From: an uncultured Eubacteriales bacterium
Lineage (GTDB): Bacteria; Bacillota; Clostridia; Oscillospirales; Ruminococcaceae
Assembly: GCA_900319075.1 (NCBI GenBank)
Contig: ONMZ01000001.1
Location: 307,126-371,125, forward strand
Reading direction: 5' to 3'
Length of the DNA: 64,000 bases
This document shows, in pieces, positions 57,925 through 64,000 of this stretch (its first letter is position 1; the number at the start of each line of letters is the position of its first letter). A program made the position numbers and the translations under genes. The notes under the pieces were generated by a model. It searched no databases and had not been told where the DNA came from. It saw only the letters and a list, made by a program, of their open reading frames with translations.

Positions 57925-59817
57925 TCACGGATTTGTGCAAGCGCCAGAGGCGTTGAACTTGTAGGTCTTGCCGCCGATCTTCCTCGAGGTGTTCGCAAGC
58001 ATTGCGCCGGAACTCTCAAAGAAATACCACTTGCCCCCGAGTTTCTGCCAGCCGGTTACCATAGCTCCGGATGTGTTGAAGTAGTACCATGTGTTGCCGA
58101 GCTTCTGCCAGCCGGTTACCATAGCTCCGGATGTGTTGAAGAAATACCATGTGTTGCCGAGCTTCTGCCAACCAGTGACCATAGCTCCGGATGTGTTGAA
58201 GAAATACCACTTGCCCCCGAGTTTCTGCCAACCGGTGACCATTGCGCCGGATGCGTTGAAGAAATACCATGTGTTGCCAAGCTTCTGCCAGCCGGTGACC
58301 ATCGCTCCGGATGTGTTGAAGAAATACCATGTGTTTGAAAGTTTCTGCCAGCCGGTGACCATAATGCCGGATGTGTTGAAGAAATACCATTTACTCGAAA
58401 TCAATTGCCAGCCGGTAACGGCTCTGCCGTTCTTGTAGTACATCCACTTACCGTTGTTGAGCATGTTCCAACCATCGGGAGCGTTGAGGTTTATGAACAT
58501 AAAACCGTTTTTAGTGGCATAAGTCTCAGCAGCCGAACCGGGAACACCATAAATGGTGAAGCCATCGACCTTCTTATCAGTTCCATCATTTTGATCATAA
58601 TAATATCCAAATGCATTATCTTCAATTCTCGTAACGCTGCCGGGGATGGATATACTTTTAAGGCTTGTGCAGCCTGAAAATGCAGAACTTCCAATGCTCG
58701 TAACGCTGTCGGGGATGGTTACGCTTGTAAGGCTTGTGCAGTCAGAAAATGTATAGCTTTCTATGCTCGTAACGCTACTTGGGATGTTTACGCTTTCAAG
58801 GCTTGGGCAGCCGGAAAATGCCCAGTCTCCAATGCTCGTAACACTGGCCGGAATGGTTATGCTTTTAAGGCTGGAGCAATAAGAAAATGCACCTGCTCCT
58901 ATGCTCGTAACGCTGTCCGGGATGGTTATGCTTGTAAGGCTTGTGCAGTCGGAAAATGCAGATGCTCCTATGCTCGTAACACTGGCCGGAATGGTTATGC
59001 TTGTAAGGCTTGAGCAGTTGGAAAATGCAACATCGCCAATGCTCGTAACACCGGAAGGGATAATAACGTTCCCTGTACAAGTTGCGCCATCGATCACTAT
59101 ACCATTAACAATTACCAGAGGACCATTTTTTCTTTTTCCCTCAAGCCAGGGTGTAGCATTAAATGCAAATTCCCCAAAATACGTAACACTGTCAGGGATT
59201 ATTATACTTTTAAGGCTTGTGCAGCCATCAAATGCGTTATTTCCAATGCTTGTAACGCCTTCGGGAATGGTTATGCTTGTAAGGCTTGTGCAGTCATAAA
59301 ATGTACAGCTTTCTATGCACGTAACACTGTTGGGTATGGTTATGCTTTTTAGGCTGTTGCAGTACATAAATGCATTCCAACCAATGCTCGTAACGCTGTC
59401 AGGGATGGTTATGCTTGTAAGGCTTGTGCAGTCATAAAATGCATTCCAACCAATGCTCGTAACGCTACTTGGGATGTTTACGCTTTCAAGGCTTGAGCAG
59501 TCCTCAAATGCATAATTTCCTATGCTTGTAACACCATTTTTAATGACTACAGATTTAATGTTATCATTCTCATAAAACGGAGAACGCACTTCATCTCCAT
59601 AATCATCATAGTCATACATTTCTCCCGTGCCGCTGATAGTGAGCACACCTTTGCTGTCAAGGGACCAACTTACATTCTCACCGCACTTGCCCGAATTTGC
59701 GGTTTCCGCACTGGCAGTAACAGCTGTGCTATCCACAAAAACATTATTTGGTAACGCAGACGCCGTACCAAATACAAGACAAATACTTAGAGTAAGCGAT
59801 AATATTCTTTTTTTCAA
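57925..59817 (-). CDS. LRR_5 (BspA-type) surface protein with choline-binding-type repeats
   Basis: About 630 residues. A signal peptide ([20 protein letters not shown]) is followed by a small [20 protein letters not shown] domain near residue 55. Then come about 14 LRR_5 repeats of 23 residues ([16 protein letters not shown] type) to about residue 420. From about 446 come nine 20-residue repeats of the form [20 protein letters not shown], the cell-wall (choline) binding type with Trp and Tyr-Phe pairs. The protein ends [20 protein letters not shown]. The TTG at 59817 gives LKKRI..., matching MKKRL of the paralogue; an ATG at 59829 is possible. The promoter at 59849-59877 excludes longer frames. 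It should sit on the cell wall outside and bind host or polymer ligands. Confidence 0.86.
   Translation of the reverse strand: MKKRILSLTLSICLVFGTASALPNNVFVDSTAVTASAETANSGKCGENVSWSLDSKGVLTISGTGEMYDYDDYGDEVRSPFYENDNIKSVVIKNGVTSIGNYAFEDCSSLESVNIPSSVTSIGWNAFYDCTSLTSITIPDSVTSIGWNAFMYCNSLKSITIPNSVTCIESCTFYDCTSLTSITIPEGVTSIGNNAFDGCTSLKSIIIPDSVTYFGEFAFNATPWLEGKRKNGPLVIVNGIVIDGATCTGNVIIPSGVTSIGDVAFSNCSSLTSITIPASVTSIGASAFSDCTSLTSITIPDSVTSIGAGAFSYCSSLKSITIPASVTSIGDWAFSGCPSLESVNIPSSVTSIESYTFSDCTSLTSVTIPDSVTSIGSSAFSGCTSLKSISIPGSVTRIEDNAFGYYYDQNDGTDKKVDGFTIYGVPGSAAETYATKNGFMFINLNAPDGWNMLNNGKWMYYKNGRAVTGWQLISSKWYFFNTSGIMVTGWQKLSNTWYFFNTSGAMVTGWQKLGNTWYFFNASGAMVTGWQKLGGKWYFFNTSGAMVTGWQKLGNTWYFFNTSGAMVTGWQKLGNTWYYFNTSGAMVTGWQKLGGKWYFFESSGAMLANTSRKIGGKTYKFNASGACTNP
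57961..58440 (-). repeat. Tandem 60-bp repeats coding for choline-binding-type modules
   Basis: About eight 60-bp units in register, coding for [20 protein letters not shown]-like modules. Neighbouring units are close to identical at the DNA level, so slippage or gene conversion can change copy number. The block, together with the terminator after it, is closely matched by 60097-60520. Confidence 0.9.
58640..59540 (-). repeat. 69-bp LRR_5 coding repeats
   Basis: Units of about 69 bp coding for 23-residue LRR_5 repeats, with conserved DNA words such as GCTCGTAACGCTGTC and GGGATGGTTATGCTT on the plus strand. They are less alike than the 60-bp units. Confidence 0.8.
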
Positions 59818-59848
59818 AACTGACCACATCCTTATACATATTTTGTTC

Positions 59849-59877
59849 ATTATACCATAAAAAGCAATATTTTTCAA
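59849..59877 (-). promoter_or_regulatory. Promoter of the first LRR_5 gene
   Basis: On the minus strand, -35 TTGAAA (59877-59872), 17 bp, extended -10 TGGTATAAT with TATAAT at 59854-59849. Confidence 0.85.
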
Positions 59878-60001
59878 GGTAAATTATTACAAAATTGTTT
59901 GTTAGGTTTTATGCAATACAAACAACCCTATTCCCTTTTGATTTTGGTCCTTATTGGGATCTTACATTTTCAATCATAGGATTGAAAGATCATATCTTAT
60001 G

Positions 60002-60029
60002 AAAAAAGAGCGGCATCGCTGCCGCTCTT
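60002..60029 (-). terminator. Terminator of the second LRR_5 gene
   Basis: A perfect 10-bp stem AAGAGCGGCA/TGCCGCTCTT with a TCGC loop, followed by T's on the minus strand, 8 nt after the stop. Confidence 0.9.
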
Positions 60030-60036
60030 AATGATA

Positions 60037-62880
60037 TCACGGATTTGTGCAAACGCCAGAGGCGTTGAACTTGTATGTCTTGCCGCCGATCTTCCTCGAG
60101 GTGTTCGCAAGCATTGCGCCGGAACTCTCAAAGTAATACCACTTGCCCCCGATCTTCTGCCAGCCGGTGACCATTGCACCGGATGTGTTGAAGAAATACC
60201 ATGTGTTGCCGAGCTTCTGCCAGCCGGTTACCATCGCTCCGGATGTGTTGAAATAGTACCACTTATTGGAGAGTTTCTGCCAGCCGGTGACCATAGCTCC
60301 GGATGTGTTGAAGAAATACCATGTGTTGCCGATTTTCTGCCAGCCGGTGACCATAGCTCCGGATGTGTTGAAGAAATACCATGTGTTGCCGATTTTCTGC
60401 CAGCCGGTGACCATCGCTCCGGATGTGTTGAAGAAATACCATATGTTTGAAAGTTTCTGCCAGCCGGTTACCATCGCACCGGATGTATTGAAGAAATACC
60501 ATTTACTCGAAATCAATTGCCAGCCGGTCTTCAAGACGCCATCAGCGTTGAAGTAATACCGTTTGTTGTCGATCTTCTGCCAACCAGTCTGCATGATGCC
60601 ATCAGCGTCGAAGTAGTACCGTCTGTTATCGATCTTCTGCCAGCCGGTCTGCATGATGCCGTTGGAGTTAAAGAAGTACTGTTCGTTGTCGATCTTCTGC
60701 CAACCGGTCTGCATAATGCCATCAGCGTTGAAGTAATACCGTTTGTTATCGATCTTCTGCCAACTGGTCTGCATGATGCCTTCAGCGTTGAAGTAATACC
60801 GTTTGTTGTCGATCTTCTGCCAACCGGTCTGCATGATGCCCTCGGCGTTGAAGTAATACCGTTTGTTGTCGATCTTCTGCCAGCCGGTCTGCATGATGCC
60901 CTCGGCGTCGAAGTAGTACCGTCTGTTATCGATCTTCTGCCAGCCGGTCTGCATGATGCCCTCGGCGTCGAAGTAGTACCGTTTGTTATCGATCTTCTGC
61001 CAACCAGTCTGCATGATGCCATTGGAGTTAAAGAAGTACTGTTCGTTGTCGATTTTCTGCCAACCGGTCTGCATGATGCCCGAGCCATTGAAGTAATACC
61101 AATTGTTATTTATGAACTGCCAGCCGGTAACGGCGCTGCCGTCCTTGTAGTACATCCACTCGCCGGTGCTGAGCTTGGTCCAGCCATCGGGAGCGTCGAG
61201 TTTTATAAATTTAAAACCGTTTTCCGTAGCATAAGTCTCCGCAGCCGAACCGGGAACGCCATAGATGGTGAAGTCTTTGATCTTATGCCACAAGGGATAA
61301 TCCGTAACATATTCATCATAATATCCAAATGCACGCACTCCAATGCTCGTAACGCTGCCAGGGATGTTTACGTTTTCAAGGCTTGTGCAGTTGGAAAATG
61401 CTTCGCTTCCAATTCTCGTAACACTGTCGGGGATGGTTATGCTTTTAAGGCTGGAACAGCCATAAAATGCATTCCAACCAATGCTCGTAACACTGTCCGG
61501 GATGATTATTCTTGCAAGGCTTGAGCAGTCGGAAAATGCACCTCCCCCAATGCTCGTAACACCATCGGATATAATTACGCTTTCAAGGCTTGTGCAGTAG
61601 GAAAATGCATCTCCGCCTATGCTAGTAACACTGTTAGGGATGGTTATGCTTTCAAGGCTGGAGCAGTTCTCAAATGCCCAATCTCCAATAATCGTAACGC
61701 TATCCGGGATGGTTATGCTTTCAAGGTTTGTGCAGCCATTAAATGCAGAACTTCCAATGCTCGTAACGCTGCCGGGGATGGATATACTTTTAAGGCTTGT
61801 GCATTTCATAAATGCCGTATGACCAATGCTCGTAACGCTGTCGGGTATGGTTATGCTTGTAAGGCTTGTGCATTCATAAAATGCAGATGCCTCAATGCTC
61901 GTAACGCTGTCCGGGATGGTTATGCTTGTAAGGCTTTTGCAGCCAAAAAATGCACATCCTGCTATGCTCGTAACACTGTCAGGGATAGTAATGCTTTCAA
62001 GGCTTGTGCAACGCCAAAATGCCGAATCACCTATGCTCGTAACGCTGTCGGGGATGGTTATGCTTTTAATGTTTGTGCAGTCGTAAAATGCTTCGTTTTC
62101 AATGCTCGTAACACCGGAAGGGATAACAACGTCCCCTGTACAAGTTTCGCCGTCGATCAGGATACCATTAACAATTACCAGAGGATCATTTCTTCTTTGT
62201 TCCTCAAACCAAGGTGTAGCATAAAATGCATTTCTCCTAAAAAAAGTAACACTATCCGGGATGGTTATGCTTGCAAGGCTGGAGCAGTACTGAAATACTC
62301 CATAATCAATGCCAATTACGCTGTCAGGGATTGTTATATTTACAAGGCTTGTGCAGTGGGAAAATGCATATGATCCTATGCTCGTAACGCTGTCCGGGAT
62401 GGATACGCTTTTAAGGCTGGAACAACCAGAAAATGCATCATATCCAATGCTCGTAACGCTATCCGGTATGGTTATGCTTTCAAGGCTTGTGCAGTGGGAA
62501 AATGCATACCCACCAATGCTCGTAACGCTGTCCGAGATGGTTATGCTTTTTAGGTTTTTGCAGCCATAAAAAGCATTTGCTCCAATTCTCATGACACCAT
62601 TTTTTATGACTACAGATTTAATGTTATCATTGTCATAAAACGGAGAACGCAATCCATCGCAATCGGTATAGCTATACATTTCTCCCGTGCCGCTGATAGT
62701 AAGCACACCGTTGCTGTCAAGGGACCAACTTACATTCTCACCACATTTTCCAGATGTTGCGGTTTCCTCTGCACTTGCAGTTATACTTGTACTCTCGCTG
62801 AAAACGCCGTCAGGCAGCATTGCTGCCGAGCCGAAAAGCATTGCTGCTGCCATTACGAAACTTAACAAACGTTTTTTCAT
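60037..62880 (-). CDS. Large LRR_5 (BspA-type) surface protein with 19 choline-binding-type repeats
   Basis: A 947-residue protein. A signal peptide ([20 protein letters not shown]) comes first, then the same [20 protein letters not shown] domain as its paralogue. About 20 LRR_5 repeats run to near residue 540. From about 563 there are about 19 repeats of 20 residues in two classes. Nine middle ones read [20 protein letters not shown]-like, with Arg or Gln where the first aromatic Trp of the module belongs. Seven later ones read [20 protein letters not shown] and match those of the paralogue. It ends with the same [26 protein letters not shown] precedes the ATG at 62880. An exported, cell-wall-bound adhesin is likely; the ligand is unknown. 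Confidence 0.9.
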   Translation of the reverse strand: MKKRLLSFVMAAAMLFGSAAMLPDGVFSESTSITASAEETATSGKCGENVSWSLDSNGVLTISGTGEMYSYTDCDGLRSPFYDNDNIKSVVIKNGVMRIGANAFYGCKNLKSITISDSVTSIGGYAFSHCTSLESITIPDSVTSIGYDAFSGCSSLKSVSIPDSVTSIGSYAFSHCTSLVNITIPDSVIGIDYGVFQYCSSLASITIPDSVTFFRRNAFYATPWFEEQRRNDPLVIVNGILIDGETCTGDVVIPSGVTSIENEAFYDCTNIKSITIPDSVTSIGDSAFWRCTSLESITIPDSVTSIAGCAFFGCKSLTSITIPDSVTSIEASAFYECTSLTSITIPDSVTSIGHTAFMKCTSLKSISIPGSVTSIGSSAFNGCTNLESITIPDSVTIIGDWAFENCSSLESITIPNSVTSIGGDAFSYCTSLESVIISDGVTSIGGGAFSDCSSLARIIIPDSVTSIGWNAFYGCSSLKSITIPDSVTRIGSEAFSNCTSLENVNIPGSVTSIGVRAFGYYDEYVTDYPLWHKIKDFTIYGVPGSAAETYATENGFKFIKLDAPDGWTKLSTGEWMYYKDGSAVTGWQFINNNWYYFNGSGIMQTGWQKIDNEQYFFNSNGIMQTGWQKIDNKRYYFDAEGIMQTGWQKIDNRRYYFDAEGIMQTGWQKIDNKRYYFNAEGIMQTGWQKIDNKRYYFNAEGIMQTSWQKIDNKRYYFNADGIMQTGWQKIDNEQYFFNSNGIMQTGWQKIDNRRYYFDADGIMQTGWQKIDNKRYYFNADGVLKTGWQLISSKWYFFNTSGAMVTGWQKLSNIWYFFNTSGAMVTGWQKIGNTWYFFNTSGAMVTGWQKIGNTWYFFNTSGAMVTGWQKLSNKWYYFNTSGAMVTGWQKLGNTWYFFNTSGAMVTGWQKIGGKWYYFESSGAMLANTSRKIGGKTYKFNASGVCTNP
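60097..61170 (-). repeat. Long tandem 60-bp repeat array, two classes
   Basis: About 17-18 in-register 60-bp units. Units from about 60540 to 61080 carry plus-strand words such as GTCTGCATGATGCC and TTGTCGATCTTCTGCCA; units from about 60130 to 60540 carry GCTCCGGATGTGTTGAAG like the first gene. The class change at about 60520-60540 is abrupt, as expected after recombination or module exchange. Confidence 0.9.
61320..62600 (-). repeat. 69-bp LRR_5 coding repeats of the second protein
   Basis: About 19 units of roughly 69 bp, each with words like AATGCTCGTAACGCTGTC and GGGATGGTTATGCTTTCAAG on the plus strand, coding for 23-residue LRR_5 repeats. Confidence 0.8.
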
Positions 62881-62945
62881 AGTACCAGCCCCTTCTTATT
62901 ATTGTAATAAAATTAGAATTCTTTCTTTGTGTTTTACTATTGAAT

Positions 62946-62974
62946 ATTGTAACATTTATTTGCATATTTTTCAA
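62946..62974 (-). promoter_or_regulatory. Promoter of the second LRR_5 gene
   Basis: On the minus strand, -35 TTGAAA (62974-62969), 17 bp, -10 TACAAT (62951-62946). It has the same -35 as the paralogue. A 5-bp hairpin ACTGT/ACAGT lies just upstream, between it and the insertion element. Confidence 0.75.
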
Positions 62975-63011
62975 TTACTGTTTTTCACAGTATTTAACTG
63001 AATATAGCGCC

Positions 63012-63092
63012 AAAGTTGAACACCCGCGGCCGGCGAAGTTGAACAGTAGCGTCGCTTAAAATGAACAGTGTCGTCGCAGTAGTTGTACATTG
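63012..63092. repeat. Four spaced terminal repeats of the IS21-type end
   Basis: Copies of the form AGTTGAACA occur at about 63014, 63037, 63059 (AATGAACAG) and 63081 (AGTTGTACA), spaced 22-23 bp. Two copies are followed by AGTAGCGTCGC or AGTGTCGTCGC. Repeats at this spacing fit transposase-binding sites. Confidence 0.75.
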
Positions 63093-63185
63093 ACATCGTA
63101 AAACTTGTATGATAAATAATTATGCTTTACTCACAGGGAGGATAGGTGGCGCTCTATGAGCGACCTGAGTGTCCCGTGAGGTTTC

Positions 63186-63236
63186 CAAGTAATGGGCGAT
63201 GTCAGCGATATGCGGCATCGCCTTTTGCATTACTTG
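63186..63236. repeat. Large hairpin between istB and the element end
   Basis: CAAGTAATG (63186-63194) pairs with CATTACTTG (63228-63236), and GGCGATG (63195-63201) with CATCGCC (63216-63222), with a 5-nt bulge on one side. No T-tract follows, so it is unlikely to be a plain terminator; it may block outside transcripts or protect the end of the istB message. Confidence 0.6.
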
Positions 63237-63309
63237 AAAACAAGAGCGATAAACCTCTGAACGACGCAGTCATTTTGTTTGGTGCAGAGCCCGATGAGCC
63301 GAAGGCTCC

Positions 63310-64000
63310 TTATGCTTCTGACTGTTCTACGCCGAATATCTTTCTCATAGATTCTTCGCATTCAATTACGATGCGATATGAATCATGAACGATACGGTCA
63401 CATATGGCATCTGCAATAATAGGTGAACCGATCTTGTCACGCCAGCCCGGTACATCAAACTGCGAACAAAAAATCATTGATCCCTTTTTGTAACGAGCTT
63501 CAGCTATTTCGAGAAGATCCCTTGCTTCTGATTCTTTGAGCTGATACAGCAGCCATTCGTCAAGTATCAGCAGTGCAGGCTTTTTGTACTGCTCTATGAC
63601 TTTGCTGTATGTTCCTGTTGTTCTGGCTATTGCAAGTTCAGTAAGCAGCTCAGGAAGTCTGACATATCTGACAGGAAGGAACTGCCTTACAGCTGACATT
63701 CCAAGAGCGCAGGCGATATATGTCTTTCCGCTGCCTGTTGCCCCGAGGAGCATGAGGTTATGATGCTCGAAGATGTAATTACAGCCTGCAAGACGGGATA
63801 TCTGAGCTTTGTCAAGCTTTCGTGCTTTGTCATAAGCAATATCCTCTACGCAAGCACCTGTATCTGCAAAATTAGCTTTTTTGATAAGCTTGGTAAGATG
63901 GTTGTTTTTACGGGTTGCCCATTCTTTATCCACAAGAAGTCCGAACCTGTCTTCAAACGATAGTTCCGATATATTCGGATCTGCAAGCTGTTCTTTAAAT
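63310..64000 (-). CDS. istB: IS21 family helper ATPase IstB (partial, start beyond window)
   Basis: At least 229 residues of the DnaC/IstB-like transposition helper. The frame is open to the window edge, and the part before residue VDKEWATRKNNHLTKLIKKA reads ELSFEDRFGLL, the usual IstB block, so the 63933 GTG is internal. Walker A is LLGATGSGKTYIACALGMSA, Walker B LLILDEWLLYQL (DEW where many IstB have DEL/DEF), and SRY-like ends read CSQFDVPGWRDKIGSPIIAD and AICDRIVHDSYRI. IstB helps the transposase IstA choose targets and join ends. No frameshift is seen, so it may be active. Confidence 0.9.
   Translation of the reverse strand, partial: FKEQLADPNISELSFEDRFGLLVDKEWATRKNNHLTKLIKKANFADTGACVEDIAYDKARKLDKAQISRLAGCNYIFEHHNLMLLGATGSGKTYIACALGMSAVRQFLPVRYVRLPELLTELAIARTTGTYSKVIEQYKKPALLILDEWLLYQLKESEARDLLEIAEARYKKGSMIFCSQFDVPGWRDKIGSPIIADAICDRIVHDSYRIVIECEESMRKIFGVEQSEA

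Larger units (their letters stand above)
62998..64000 (-). mobile_element. End of an IS21-family insertion element (incomplete)
   Basis: The outer end carries a series of repeats (63012-63092), then a hairpin, then istB reading away from the window's right side. istA should lie beyond 64000. IS21 elements carry istA-istB and several repeats at each end. The exact boundary is not certain; the element ends roughly 25-50 bp before the LRR_5 gene promoter. Confidence 0.78.

Noticed and set aside
58091-58438. Plus-strand open frames running through the repeats
   Set aside because: They are the reverse of the repeat-coding strand; their repeats are by-products of the modules and they have no start signals.
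59818-59877. A longer start for the first LRR_5 protein at 59877
   Set aside because: It falls on the -35 box of the promoter; the signal peptide aligns with the paralogue only from 59817.
57961-61170. Regular 60-bp repeats that might look like a CRISPR array
   Set aside because: They are in register with long reading frames, code for aromatic 20-residue modules, have no unique spacers, and no cas genes are near.
63146-63388. A small plus-strand gene inside the IS21-type element
   Set aside because: It runs over the large hairpin and the opposite strand of istB and has no recognisable product.

Overview
The window looks like part of the chromosome of a Gram-positive anaerobe of the Ruminococcus/Oscillospiraceae type. 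This is inferred from gene content and layout: the WhiA-RapZ-MurB-HprK block, LRR_5 (BspA-type) surface proteins with choline-binding-type repeats, a clustered folate operon, and low-to-middling G+C. It is not a database match. Most genes lie on the minus strand. Many sigma-A-type promoters with exact 17-bp spacers and many hairpin terminators can be read directly.

Region by region. (1) 0-5.2 kb: a defence operon on the minus strand, from one clear promoter: a PD-(D/E)XK-like protein, HsdM, HsdS and an AbiJ/HEPN-type protein. HsdR is not in view. (2) 5.6-30.3 kb: minus-strand housekeeping: RecD2, a small membrane protein, PNPase, S15, FolD, Lgt with a very long charged tail, a paired M16 peptidase set, DnaE, WhiA, RapZ, MurB, a PHP phosphoesterase, HprK, a PLP enzyme, GNAT, two M42 aminopeptidases and MurD. 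(3) 30.7-39.4 kb: mostly plus strand: a divergent PRPP synthetase, an IspD/TarI-type cytidylyltransferase, tRNA-Lys (minus), a three-gene ABC-2 exporter unit, an SGNH hydrolase (minus), a DUF815-type ATPase and a GNAT. (4) 39.4-48.5 kb: a surface-export and ATPase locus. It holds two SipW-type (His-type) signal peptidases, two TasA-like proteins, a membrane-anchored McrB-like AAA+ ATPase, a DUF2357-like coiled-coil partner, two small proteins and a catalytically degenerate EAL-domain protein. (5) 48.5-52.5 kb: a folate operon, folC-HD-folP-folBK-folA. (6) 52.6-56.7 kb: a choline operon: BCCT transporter, LicC-like cytidylyltransferase and a three-domain HTH-cytidylyltransferase-choline kinase fusion. 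(7) 56.9-57.9 kb: decayed gene fragments. (8) 57.9-62.9 kb: two paralogous LRR_5 surface proteins with tandem choline-binding-type repeats. (9) 63.0-64.0 kb: the end of an IS21-family element with istB running off the window.

How they may work together. Regions 6 and 8 suggest choline import, activation to CDP-choline, and surface proteins able to sit on phosphocholine-bearing polymers. The cytidylyltransferase of region 3 resembles TarI, so polyol-phosphate polymers are possible. Region 4 is the best candidate for an undescribed system: two dedicated signal peptidases and two fibre-type substrates are encoded with an AAA+/DUF2357 pair whose relatives are usually restriction enzymes, but here the ATPase has a membrane anchor and no nuclease domain is visible.
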